Below are positions 8,863 through 17,813 of a DNA stretch of 64,000 nt, piece by piece. Both the position numbers and the translations under genes were made by a program. The stretch is from JABDQA01 sp963824415. GTDB lineage: Bacteria; Desulfobacterota; Desulfobulbia; Desulfobulbales; Desulfocapsaceae. Below the pieces are notes generated by a model that was not told the origin of the DNA, searched no databases, and saw nothing but the letters and a program-made list of their open reading frames with translations. The stretch covers positions 1 through 64,000 of the forward strand of contig CAWGPM010000012.1 in assembly GCA_963824415.1 (NCBI GenBank), in the 5' to 3' direction. How positions within the stretch are numbered: position 1 is the stretch's first letter; each line of letters opens with the position of its first letter.

Positions 8863-9768
8863 ATGCGAAGAAAAAAAACAAAACATGCCTCGGCACTTTT
8901 GCTTCTGATGACGCTGAGCCTCGGGCTGGTGATTTTTTATATTGCCGGCTGTGTGGTTGTGTCGGATAACGCGCTGGTCGTGAGCGGCAGCAAAGACCAG
9001 GAAGTGCAGCGGAGAGTAGCCGCCTGTGGTCCCGTGAGCGACCTTGGCGGATCAGATCAAGCGATGGCAGGCATCAATCCGGAAGATTTTTCGATATTGA
9101 GCTGGAACTCGCACCGGGGCTCCGATAAAGCGTGGGGCCGTGAGTTGGTGTCTGTTGGCGGCGAGGCCGATATTATTCTGCTCCAGGAAGCAGCACTTGA
9201 GTCGATGCTTGACAATCAGCTCGAGTTGTTTGCCAATGAGTGGCTCATGGCCACCGCCTTCCACTACGATGAGAAAGAGATAGGAATTTTTTCAGCAGCA
9301 CGCGTTCCAGCCCAGACCTATTGTGCCACCAGAGAGCAGGAACCACTGATCAGAATACCGAAGATCGCGCTGGCGGTGACCTATCCGCTGGCAGGACTCC
9401 AGACCCGTCTGCTGGTTGTCAATATCCATCTGGTCAATTTCACCTTTACCACCGATGCGGTGCAGCACCAGATCGATGCGCTGCAGGACATCATCAGAAA
9501 TCATCAGGGACCGGTTGTGGTGGCCGGCGATTTCAACACCTGGAACAGCGACAGGGAAACGCTGGTGAACCAGAAAATGACCGATCTCGGGCTGCAGGCG
9601 GTGGTCTTTCAACCTGACAATCGGGTGGAATTCTTCAATCACAAGGTGGATAATGTTTTCTACCGGGGTCTGCTGGTGAAAAAATCATCGAGTCACCTGG
9701 TCAGTTCTTCTGATCACAATCCGCTGGAAGTACATTTCACTCTCGCTGAACCGCCAAGATCCACGTGA
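8863..9768 (+). CDS. Endonuclease/exonuclease/phosphatase (EEP) family protein
   Basis: About 300 residues with a hydrophobic N-terminal segment (LLLMTLSLGLVIFYIAGC) that is either a membrane anchor or a lipoprotein signal ending at the Cys. The EEP motifs follow in order: LSWNSHRG, LLQEAAL with the catalytic Glu, VVNIHLVN, VVAGDFNTWN with the Asp/Asn pair, and SSDHNPLEV with the final catalytic His. These form the metal-dependent phosphodiesterase site shared by DNase I, exonuclease III and sphingomyelinases. Export suggests an envelope role, possibly on lipid or extracellular nucleic acid. The start is uncertain between TTG 8854, GTG 8860 and ATG 8863. The stop overlaps the next gene's start, so the two are translationally coupled. 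Confidence 0.8.
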   Translation: MRRKKTKHASALLLLMTLSLGLVIFYIAGCVVVSDNALVVSGSKDQEVQRRVAACGPVSDLGGSDQAMAGINPEDFSILSWNSHRGSDKAWGRELVSVGGEADIILLQEAALESMLDNQLELFANEWLMATAFHYDEKEIGIFSAARVPAQTYCATREQEPLIRIPKIALAVTYPLAGLQTRLLVVNIHLVNFTFTTDAVQHQIDALQDIIRNHQGPVVVAGDFNTWNSDRETLVNQKMTDLGLQAVVFQPDNRVEFFNHKVDNVFYRGLLVKKSSSHLVSSSDHNPLEVHFTLAEPPRST

Positions 9769-10127
9769 TTTTAGGACGATCAGCACTGCTTGCTTTGCTG
9801 GCAATGCTCATTGCGATGCCGGTTTCCAGCAGTGTGCCCTCTACCACGCAAGAGGAAATAGCGTATCTGCTCAGTCAGATCGCGCAATCGGACTGCCAGT
9901 TTATCAGAAATTCAAAAACCTACTCACCTGAACAGGCCGTCGAACATATCAACAACAAATACAACTACCTGAAAAACAGGATAAAGACCACTGAACAGTT
10001 CATCAAGTACGCTGCCAGCCGCAGTTCAATCACCGGTTCCGACTATCATATCCGTTGCGGGGAGGTAACGATAACCAGTCGGGAATGGCTCGAAGAACAA
10101 TTACGCATGTATCGGCAAATACAGTAA
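9765..10127 (+). CDS. DUF5329-like small secreted protein
   Basis: A 120-residue protein with a signal peptide (LLALLAMLIAMPVSSSVPS) and a mature part carrying two conserved cysteines (DCQFIRN and IRCGEV) and the stretch ASRSSITGSDYHIRC. This agrees with the DUF5329 pattern I know from exported proteobacterial proteins. The two Cys could form a disulfide in the periplasm. The GTG start at 9765 overlaps the stop of the EEP gene by four bases, so the pair is co-translated. No biochemical role is known. Confidence 0.65.
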   Translation: MILGRSALLALLAMLIAMPVSSSVPSTTQEEIAYLLSQIAQSDCQFIRNSKTYSPEQAVEHINNKYNYLKNRIKTTEQFIKYAASRSSITGSDYHIRCGEVTITSREWLEEQLRMYRQIQ

Positions 10128-10171
10128 ATCGTTGACAACGTGGTGTTTGTTTAATAAATGATTGCCGTAAT

Positions 10172-11455
10172 ATGCAGCGTTCTTACAGGTTTTTTCGACA
10201 CTGGCCTGGTTTTTTGCAGGGTCCAAGAGCACAGATGACAGATGTTTGGTTCTTTGCATCGATCAAAAATCTGTCAGCCCTCCCTTTTCAGTCTCTTTTG
10301 CTTTTCTTGCTGTTTTTTCACATTTCTGCCGGTTTCGCCGCATCCACAGGGGCTCCCGCACCAAAAAAAAAGGAGCTGCCACCGCTCATTGCACCACCGG
10401 TAATCTCTGAGGCTGCGGTATCGCAGAAAACAGCAGCAGGTAATCAACCAGGAGCGCAGCATGATAAACTCGCAGCAGTCCCGCTGTTAAATGAACAACA
10501 GGCGCAAACCCTGAGCAGAAAGTCGTCCCAGGGGGACGATATTCCGTTGCTGGATGAAGCGACAGAAAAGAAGCTTGATGAATTTCAGCAAAAGGGCAGT
10601 GAAATAGTGCTCAGTGCGGCCGAATGGATTGACTCCTTTTTCGATGATCCCCGCTATCTCGCCGAAGAGAATCGGACCCGGGTCAGAGTAAAACTCGGGC
10701 TCGGCTATTCAAAATACTACGATCTTGAAACCTATTCGGCGATAGATCTGCGGGTCAAATTGCCCAGGCTCGAAAACAAGGCGAACATTTTCCTGCGTCT
10801 CAACGACGACAGTGATTTCGATGCAGACTCATCCCCGATACCAAATAGTGAGGGTGGCCGGAAAAACGACCAGGAACGGGCTTCCGCCGGGGTCCAGTAT
10901 TTCCTGGCCATGGGCGAGCAGTACAATATCTCGACAGAGGTCGGCGTATCGCTTGACTACCTCTACGGCGGCCTGCGCTACCGGCACCTGCACTCGCTGT
11001 TCAACGACGACTGGAGCGGCCGTTTTACCAATCGGCTGCGCTACTACACCGACGACGGCTGGGAGAATAAGGCCTCCTACGATACCGAGCACTTTTTCGG
11101 CGAACGCTTCTTTTATCGGAACACCTTCACGGCGGTGTTCTCCGAAGCCAATGATGGGGTGCCGTTTTCAGCCATCACCAGACTGTATCAGGTCTTCGAT
11201 ATCGATTCTGCCCTTTCCTATGAAATCGGCGGCTACTTCAACACCGAGCCAGAACCGGAAGTGACCGATGTGCAGTTGAAAGTCCGTTATCGCCAGCGGT
11301 TTTACCGGGACTGGCTGGTACTTGAAGTTGCTCCACAGATCACCTTTCCCAAGGAATATGACCACGCCTTCAATCCAGGAATCGTCACCAAGTTCGAATT
11401 CGATTTCGGCTACCTGAATGACCAAAATGCCTATGACAGCGTTTTCAAGTTCTGA
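10172..11455 (+). CDS. Probable outer-membrane protein of unknown family
   Basis: 427 residues. The N-terminus has a hydrophobic signal (LLLFLLFFHISAGFA) ending before a Pro/Lys-rich linker. The start could be ATG 10172 or, giving a shorter signal peptide, ATG 10235. From about residue 165 to the end the sequence alternates polar and apolar residues with many Tyr, Phe and Arg pairs (YSKYYDLETYSAIDLRVKL, RYRQRFYRDWLVLEVAPQI) and finishes on Phe (VFKF*). That is the usual pattern of an outer-membrane beta-barrel with a C-terminal Phe recognised by BamA. I do not recognise the family. It follows the EEP-DUF5329 pair by 45 bases in the same direction and may be in that operon. Confidence 0.55.
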   Translation: MQRSYRFFRHWPGFLQGPRAQMTDVWFFASIKNLSALPFQSLLLFLLFFHISAGFAASTGAPAPKKKELPPLIAPPVISEAAVSQKTAAGNQPGAQHDKLAAVPLLNEQQAQTLSRKSSQGDDIPLLDEATEKKLDEFQQKGSEIVLSAAEWIDSFFDDPRYLAEENRTRVRVKLGLGYSKYYDLETYSAIDLRVKLPRLENKANIFLRLNDDSDFDADSSPIPNSEGGRKNDQERASAGVQYFLAMGEQYNISTEVGVSLDYLYGGLRYRHLHSLFNDDWSGRFTNRLRYYTDDGWENKASYDTEHFFGERFFYRNTFTAVFSEANDGVPFSAITRLYQVFDIDSALSYEIGGYFNTEPEPEVTDVQLKVRYRQRFYRDWLVLEVAPQITFPKEYDHAFNPGIVTKFEFDFGYLNDQNAYDSVFKF

Positions 11456-11784
11456 ATTCAGCCGCTGCGCGAAAAAGGCGATGCGTGCAGGAAACAACGA
11501 ATCATACCGTCCATTTCCCAGCTGAACTGTTTTCCAGCTGAAGTTTGCAATGTAACCGCTTGTCATTATTATAGAATATTATTACGATGCTTTTCAACAT
11601 GCGACCGGCACTGGTGTATTGGTCTCATGGCAAGAGAGGTCGTGAAAAGATATAATAGTCAACATTGCAGCTATTCAGTTTGCTGCACAGCGGCCTTAGC
11701 TGTATGCTGTTTTTGAGCGTCGGACTGGTTTCATCCATCCTGCTTTGAAGATCTGAGGTGCTGCTTGAAAACTGGAGTAAAATT
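11456..11784. other. Intergenic region before the AsmA gene
   Basis: About 330 bases with no coding sequence. I see no strong hairpin, RNA gene or repeat. The AT-rich part around 11,560-11,590 and 11,650 is the likely promoter zone for the AsmA gene. Confidence 0.4.
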
Positions 11785-14700
11785 ATGAAACTGTTATTGA
11801 AAATTATTGGTTATATCTGCGCTGGATTGGCCGGTCTAATTGTTTTAGTATTTCTCGTCCTGCAGTTGATCAGCGATGCCCAGTATAAAGAGTGGATCGT
11901 CGGCGCTGCTCAGTCTGCAACCGGTCGGGAGCTGGCAATCGATGGGCCTTTTGAGCTCAATATCGGCAGCCGGCTCGGCCTGACCGCCGGCGATGTGCGA
12001 TTTGCCAATGCCCCGTGGGCCAGCAGAGAAGATATGGCGACTATCGAGCGGCTGTTCGTGGAGCTGCGCTTATTGCCGCTGATCAAAGGCGTGCTCGATG
12101 TTACGGTGGAGCTCGATGGACCCGATATCCAGCTCGAAACCAATGAGGCGGGGCAGGGCAACTGGGCTTTTGGCTCGAAAGAGGCCGAACCACCAGAAGA
12201 AACCAAAGAGCAACCTCAAACCGGTGAAGCCGAAGACTCTTTTTCACTGCCCGTAAAACCCTATATCAGAAACCTGGAAATCAAGGACCTTGCCTTTGTG
12301 TTTAAAAAAAACGCTCAGGGCAACGATCTGCAGGCGGATGTCGAGCATCTGCGGATATTTGTCGACGAAACCAATATACCGTTAATTCTGAAAGCGACCT
12401 ACCAGGGAGCCCCGCTTGAACTCGGCGGTTCCCTGGGTGATATCGAGCAGTGGCAGGCCAATCAGCAGACCGGGATTGCCCTGACCGGTAAACTTAACGA
12501 GGCCGATCTCTCGATCACCGGCAGCGCCGGTCCGATGCTGCCCCGTCCCGTTGCCAGCCTCGATCTGGTTCTGGCGGCGGAGAGCATCAGCACCTTCAGT
12601 CCGTTTGCAGGCCAGGCCATTCCTGAGCTGCAGGGCCTCAATGCATCACTGACCTTTTTGGCTGCTGACGGACGGCTGGCCACCGAGAATGTCAAGCTTA
12701 ATCTGGATGACCCGCGGCTGCTGGTGACGGTCGAAGGCGTGATAGCCGATCTGACTGAACTTTCGGGCATCGACCTGCGGGCTGAAGTCAACTCCGAGCA
12801 AGCTGCCGAGTTGATCAAGAGCTTGGATCTGAATATCCAGTATTCCCTTCCCCGGACAGTACGATTGAAAGCAGGAGTAAATGGAAATCTTGAGCAGCTC
12901 TCGGTCCGTGATTTGGATTTACTGGTCAAAGATACAGGGCTTGATCTCAGTCTGACCGGGCAGTTGGAGAATGTGTTCGACGCCGAAGGCGGTGGTGCGG
13001 ATCTGTCGGTGAACCTCGAGTCGACCTCAATCATAGGCGGATATCTCGGGCAGGAACTTCCGCCATTGGGTCCATTCAACCTGGTGGCCAAGCTCTCTTC
13101 AGGCAATAAAAACCTGCAGCTCGAATCTCTTAAGCTCGATCTTCAGGACCCTGCTCTGACTGCCAGAATCGACGGTTCGGCTCAACGGATTGGTCGCTCT
13201 GCAGATGGCACGTTCGAAATGAGCGGAATTGAGCTCAACGTGGAAGCGGCGACTGGAGCGCTCGAGGAAATCATAGCCAGGGTTGGTGTAGAGCTGCCCG
13301 CTCAAGTGCCCTCAACCTTTAATCTCAAGGCGTCATCTGCCGGTAGTCTGGAAAAAATTGAAATTACCGATTTACTGGCAACACTCAAGGATCCGGGTCT
13401 CGAAGTCAATCTCAGCGGGACGGCGGACAATGTCATCGAGTTGTCCGGTATTGCCGCTCAATTGACTGCCCTGGTCGACGATACCGCAAGCCTGACAAAA
13501 TTTACCGGGGTGGAAGTGCCGGCGCTGGGCTCGCTGAATCTCAAGACAAATCTTTCATCGGCAGCGGATTCCTACCGGCTCGATGATCTTGAACTGCTGC
13601 TCGATGGTGAACTGGTTAAGGCAAAAATCAGCGGTGCAGTCAAGGACCTGATGGCCCTGACCAAGACAGCAGAAAACCCCGAAGCTTACGCGCAGGCCGG
13701 AATCGAAGCAGCGCTCGACATGCAGACCGGGTCCATAGCTGAACTGGGCAAGCTGGCGGGGGTTGAGATTCCTGAGTTAGGGGCATTGAAGGTAGAGGGC
13801 AAGCTGGGTTCTGCTAATAATTCGCTGGCCCTGGAGAATCTCGATCTGACCCTTTCAGGAGACGAGGTGGAGGCCACTGTAAAGGCTGCAGTGGCCGATC
13901 TGATGGCCCTGGCAGGAGTTGCCGAGGATCGGAAAAATTTGGGGAAGGCAGCTATAGATGTGACGCTCGAGGCCAATACCTCCGCTGTTTCGAATTTAGT
14001 CAACAAGGTGAGCCCCGGAATCAATCTTCCCGAACTCGGCTCATTGGAGGTAAATGGGCATCTTGGATCGACTGAGAGATCAGTCAAGCTCGATTTGCTC
14101 AAGGCATCTTTGACCCAGAACGGTATAGCAACCAAAGCTGATGTGATGATAGAAGATGTCCTGAAGCTCTCGGGCATCAAGGCGGCAATCGATGGTAATC
14201 TAGACTCGCTGTCCACCCTATCCGAGCTGGCAAAGCGGGAACTTCCGCAAACCGGTCCCTGGGTTGTACATATTCAGGCCGATACTGAAAATCCTGCAAG
14301 CCCGGTGACCATCGTCGCGCAGCTTGAGGGTGAGGGAACCAGAACAATAATCAAGGCATCGCTGCCCGATGTCATGGCACCGCAAACCTTTGAGACGCAG
14401 CTCGATATCGAAGCAGAATCGATTGTGCGGGTTGGCAGGCTGCTCGGCAGGGAGGCGCCCAAGGATAAACCGTTGAAGATTACCGGCAACGCTGCTGGAA
14501 AACCGGGTGATTACCGGATCAATGAATTTTTGATCGAGGCCGGGGAAAGCAAAATCATGGCCGATCTGGCATATCTGGTTCCGCTTGAAGGTGCGAGCGG
14601 TCGTAAGAATATCTCAGGCCAGGTGACGATTGAAAATTTTGATTCCAACGCGTTGCTGATTTCACAGGAAAAGGTGGGTGATCCGGCGACAGAGGAGGGT

Positions 14701-15693
14701 GCCTCTGTTGAAGCTGTTGAAACGAAGAGCGTGGATGCGGAGAAGGCCGCAACCGAGGGAACTAAGCAGAAAGCGGCAACGGGTAAGAAGATCTTTTCCA
14801 ATGAGCCACTGTCTTTAGGTGTGCTCAATGAATATGATGCTGAGCTGAAACTCGATGTGACAAATCTGCTTGTCCGCAACGAAATAACTCTCAATGGCAC
14901 AGTCGGGATAAATCTTGACCAGGGTCTTTTGAAAATCGATCCATTTGAGATCGATCAAAGCAGCGGCGCTACCGGCAATGGTTACCTGACGCTTGATGCC
15001 CGCAACCCGGAGGCACAATTGGATGTTGACTTTGATTTCGACAATTTCGTCTCGCCGAGGTTTGGCGGCCAGATCGATCTCAATGTAGATCTCGACGGCA
15101 GCGGTGAATCACTGGCTGAGTTGATGGGCAGCCTTAACGGTTATTTCGTCGCGTCAATAAATGATCTAGAGCTTAAAAAGTCCTTCATGAGTAATTTTGG
15201 GGCCGGATTGCTGTCGCAGTTAAATCCGCTTGACAGTGACACGACGATTCTTGAATGCGCAGTTGTTCGTTTCGACATTACCGACGGTATCGCCGATTTC
15301 CACAAGAAGATCGCCGCCCAGACCAAAGAAGTCAGCTGGCTTGGCGGCGGTGAGATAAACCTCAAGACCGAGGAACTGGATTTCGGCATCTCCCCGAAAC
15401 CCCGGGGCGCAATCAGTTCGCTGACCAATATCAATCTGGCCTCGCTGGTCCACGTCGGTGGCACACTGGCTGAGCCAAGGATTGGGGTTGATGCCCTTGA
15501 TGTGGCGAAAAAATATGGAGAATACACGGCCTTTATCGCAACTGGCGGCCTGTCGTTTCTTGCCCAGAAAGCCTTCGAGACCACCCAGGCGAACATGAAT
15601 CATTGTGAACGCATACTGGCCGATCTGGAACAGGAAGGAGGAGCGGAGCAACCTGGAGAAGATGAGCAGCAGGGAGAAAAGAAGAGTAATTAA
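11785..15693 (+). CDS. AsmA-family envelope protein
   Basis: About 1,300 residues. The start chosen is the ATG at 11785 (MKLLLKIIGYI), which has GGAG seven bases upstream; an in-frame upstream start at 11758 has no such site. One N-terminal membrane helix is followed by the AsmA start motif (GRELAIDGPFELNIGSRLGL), a very long repetitive beta region of LxxLxGIxL/NLKxxLSS-type units, and a C-terminal AsmA_2-like region (FMSNFGAGLLSQLNP). Such proteins hang from the inner membrane into the periplasm and are thought, with YhdP and TamB, to form lipid-conducting bridges to the outer membrane. This one is about twice the length of E. coli AsmA because the central repeats are expanded. An acidic Glu/Gln-rich tail ends it. 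It appears to stand alone. Confidence 0.85.
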   Translation: MKLLLKIIGYICAGLAGLIVLVFLVLQLISDAQYKEWIVGAAQSATGRELAIDGPFELNIGSRLGLTAGDVRFANAPWASREDMATIERLFVELRLLPLIKGVLDVTVELDGPDIQLETNEAGQGNWAFGSKEAEPPEETKEQPQTGEAEDSFSLPVKPYIRNLEIKDLAFVFKKNAQGNDLQADVEHLRIFVDETNIPLILKATYQGAPLELGGSLGDIEQWQANQQTGIALTGKLNEADLSITGSAGPMLPRPVASLDLVLAAESISTFSPFAGQAIPELQGLNASLTFLAADGRLATENVKLNLDDPRLLVTVEGVIADLTELSGIDLRAEVNSEQAAELIKSLDLNIQYSLPRTVRLKAGVNGNLEQLSVRDLDLLVKDTGLDLSLTGQLENVFDAEGGGADLSVNLESTSIIGGYLGQELPPLGPFNLVAKLSSGNKNLQLESLKLDLQDPALTARIDGSAQRIGRSADGTFEMSGIELNVEAATGALEEIIARVGVELPAQVPSTFNLKASSAGSLEKIEITDLLATLKDPGLEVNLSGTADNVIELSGIAAQLTALVDDTASLTKFTGVEVPALGSLNLKTNLSSAADSYRLDDLELLLDGELVKAKISGAVKDLMALTKTAENPEAYAQAGIEAALDMQTGSIAELGKLAGVEIPELGALKVEGKLGSANNSLALENLDLTLSGDEVEATVKAAVADLMALAGVAEDRKNLGKAAIDVTLEANTSAVSNLVNKVSPGINLPELGSLEVNGHLGSTERSVKLDLLKASLTQNGIATKADVMIEDVLKLSGIKAAIDGNLDSLSTLSELAKRELPQTGPWVVHIQADTENPASPVTIVAQLEGEGTRTIIKASLPDVMAPQTFETQLDIEAESIVRVGRLLGREAPKDKPLKITGNAAGKPGDYRINEFLIEAGESKIMADLAYLVPLEGASGRKNISGQVTIENFDSNALLISQEKVGDPATEEGASVEAVETKSVDAEKAATEGTKQKAATGKKIFSNEPLSLGVLNEYDAELKLDVTNLLVRNEITLNGTVGINLDQGLLKIDPFEIDQSSGATGNGYLTLDARNPEAQLDVDFDFDNFVSPRFGGQIDLNVDLDGSGESLAELMGSLNGYFVASINDLELKKSFMSNFGAGLLSQLNPLDSDTTILECAVVRFDITDGIADFHKKIAAQTKEVSWLGGGEINLKTEELDFGISPKPRGAISSLTNINLASLVHVGGTLAEPRIGVDALDVAKKYGEYTAFIATGGLSFLAQKAFETTQANMNHCERILADLEQEGGAEQPGEDEQQGEKKSN

Positions 15694-15727
15694 TTAGTTA
15701 TCAGCCGTTGTGCTCAGAAACCGCCGC

Positions 15728-16021
15728 TTACTGACCGGCTGTTTCTTTCTCTTCTGATTTTTCTTCCTTATCCGGTGGCACACCTATGATGGTAAAATCC
15801 CCATCCTCCCCGGAAAACAGCCCCGGGCCAGGTTTGAGGTCGTTTAGCGGTTTATAGTCGAAGGGTTTCCCGCCGCAGCCGGACAAAGTCAGTCTAGAAC
15901 TCGGTGTCCCAACCCGTCTGCAAACTTTGTTTTTATAAGGTTCTACGCAGACAAGTTTTTTCCGAAAATTTCTTATTGCACCTATGTCAATAGGTCTGTG
16001 AATAAAATGGCGTTGCTGCAT
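15728..16021 (-). CDS. Small lipoprotein-like gene with damaged or unclear signal sequence
   Basis: The last 55 residues read LSGCGGKPFDYKPLNDLKP, then GPGLFSGEDGDFTIIGV and a Lys/Glu tail. LSGC followed by Gly looks like a lipobox, and the GPGLFSGEDG part resembles short envelope lipoproteins in other proteobacteria. The in-frame N-terminal 45 residues lack the hydrophobic core a lipoprotein signal needs and are rich in Arg and Lys. Either the signal part has decayed or been replaced, or a frameshift hides it, although I could not find a hydrophobic alternative in the other two frames. It is convergent with the AsmA gene. Confidence 0.4.
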   Translation of the reverse strand: MQQRHFIHRPIDIGAIRNFRKKLVCVEPYKNKVCRRVGTPSSRLTLSGCGGKPFDYKPLNDLKPGPGLFSGEDGDFTIIGVPPDKEEKSEEKETAGQ

Positions 16022-16269
16022 CAGGTGAACATGAGCAATGATAATTGACTGAATAACAAGATGAACGCGTCAGGCTAGATAAAATTTCAGGTGTTTGACA
16101 ACAGGGCCATCACAGATGTTGAGATTGACCGGTGACAGCGGAAAGGATGGTTCGGCAAGTTGCCAGGCGCCATGAAAATTATTTAAATAAACGTAACGAT
16201 GTAGTAGTCTGACTCTGTTATCAGACAGGCGTTTATCAAGGTCGATCCATTTACGAGGAGGGAGTTGAT

Positions 16270-17715
16270 TTGGTCAAGTTTACCCATATCATCACAGCAT
16301 TTATCAACGGTATAGCCAGGAGCAAGGTTTCGCTGGTCGGGGCCACCATGACTACCGCCTCGTTTCCGATTCTGCTGATCGGCATTTTGCTGGAACTGTT
16401 CGGGTTGATCCACAACCAGTATTTCGGTTTCGTGCTCTACATGTTCGTGGCGCCGGCCTTTATACTCGGGCTGGTGCTCATTTTTCTCGGTCTTTTCTTC
16501 TTCAAGGGAAAAGAGGATGTCGGCGTATTCACCCATGAGTACCTCAGCGAAAAGCTCTCGGTGCCGGAGAATTTCATCAAGCTGCGCAAGATCATCTTCC
16601 TGGCCACCAGTCTTACTTTTGTCAATGTGTTCGTCATTATTCTGCTGGCCTATACCGGCTATCACTACACCGAATCCAACGAGTTCTGCGGGCAGCTGTG
16701 CCACAGCGTGATGGAGCCCGAGTACGCGACCTATTCAAAATCACCGCACTCCCGGGTGAAATGCGTGGAGTGCCACATCGGCACCGGCGCCCAGTGGTTC
16801 GTCAAATCGAAGCTTTCAGGCACCAGGCAGCTGGTTGCGGTTGTCGCCAAGACCTACGCCACCCCGATAGAGACACCGGTGCACGGTTTGCGCCCAGCCC
16901 GCGATACCTGCGAGGAATGCCACCGTCCGGAGCTCTTTCACGGTGACAAGCTCTATATCAAAGACAAGTTTCTTTCCGATGAGAACAATACCCATGTCCA
17001 GACCGTGCTGCTGCTGAAAGTAGGTTCCGGCGGTTACCAGGGCACGGAGGCGCACGGCATCCACTGGCACGTCTCGGAAGAAAACCGGATCACCTACACC
17101 CATAGTGACTGGGAGCGTGAAGAGATCAACCAGGTCACGCTGATCAAGCCCGACGGAACCAAGGTTGTCTTTGATAAGCATGGCGGTGAGGTGCCCGAAG
17201 AGGCCCAGGTCTACACCCGTGAGATGGACTGTATTGATTGTCACAACCGGCCAACCCATATCTACAAATCGCCGGAAGAGGCACTTGACGAGAAGCTGCT
17301 GCTCGGGGCGATTCCGACCGAGCTGCCGTTCATTAGAAAGATCGGCTACGAGATGATCACCCGGGAATATGAAAGCCATGAGGAGGCCAAAAACCAGATC
17401 GCCACCGAGCTGCGAGGCTGGTACCGGCTCAAGTACCCGGATTTGGTCAACAACAATATGCCGATGCTGGAGAAGGCTGTTTCGGGTGTCCAGGCGGCGT
17501 ATCTGGAAAATGTCTGGCCGTCCATGAAGATCACCTGGAATACCTATCGCAGCCTGCGCGGCCATCAAAACGATTCGGGCTGCTTCAGATGCCATGACGA
17601 TGAGCATGAGACCAGCAGCGGTGAGTATATCTCGATGGACTGCGAGGCCTGTCATATTATCCTGGCCGAGGACGAGCAGAATCCGGAAATTTTAAAAACG
17701 ATGCAAGGGATATAG
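16270..17715 (+). CDS. NapC/NirT-family multiheme cytochrome c (inner-membrane quinol oxidase type)
   Basis: 481 residues with three membrane helices in the first 140. The first heme site is CGQLCH (CX3CH) followed by SVMEPEY, then CVECH, CEECH, CIDCH, CFRCH and CEACH: six heme-binding sites. The segment WFVKSKLSGTRQL after the second site is typical of this branch. NapC/NirT proteins take electrons from the quinone pool and pass them to periplasmic partners. The six-heme version with extra N-terminal helices resembles cytochromes used for respiration of extracellular or periplasmic acceptors in Geobacter-type bacteria (ImcH-like), which I infer rather than prove. The TTG start at 16270 is supported by AGGAGGG seven bases upstream. 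It faces the 11-heme rhodanese cytochrome across a shared terminator and may donate electrons to it. Confidence 0.8.
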   Translation: MVKFTHIITAFINGIARSKVSLVGATMTTASFPILLIGILLELFGLIHNQYFGFVLYMFVAPAFILGLVLIFLGLFFFKGKEDVGVFTHEYLSEKLSVPENFIKLRKIIFLATSLTFVNVFVIILLAYTGYHYTESNEFCGQLCHSVMEPEYATYSKSPHSRVKCVECHIGTGAQWFVKSKLSGTRQLVAVVAKTYATPIETPVHGLRPARDTCEECHRPELFHGDKLYIKDKFLSDENNTHVQTVLLLKVGSGGYQGTEAHGIHWHVSEENRITYTHSDWEREEINQVTLIKPDGTKVVFDKHGGEVPEEAQVYTREMDCIDCHNRPTHIYKSPEEALDEKLLLGAIPTELPFIRKIGYEMITREYESHEEAKNQIATELRGWYRLKYPDLVNNNMPMLEKAVSGVQAAYLENVWPSMKITWNTYRSLRGHQNDSGCFRCHDDEHETSSGEYISMDCEACHIILAEDEQNPEILKTMQGI

Positions 17716-17744
17716 CCAAGCGGAAAAAAATCAACTGGCATGAA

Positions 17745-17786
17745 AAAAAGGGCCGGTCGATAAGCAGTTATCGACCGGCCCTTTTT
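17745..17786. terminator. Perfect bidirectional hairpin terminator
   Basis: Left arm AAAAAGGGCCGGTCGATAA (17745-17763), loop GCAG, right arm an exact 19-base complement (17768-17786). There are A and T runs at the two ends, so it works in both directions between the convergent cytochrome genes. Confidence 0.9.
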
Positions 17787-17813
17787 GTTTCTTAGGATTT
17801 TGATTTGGTAGAA

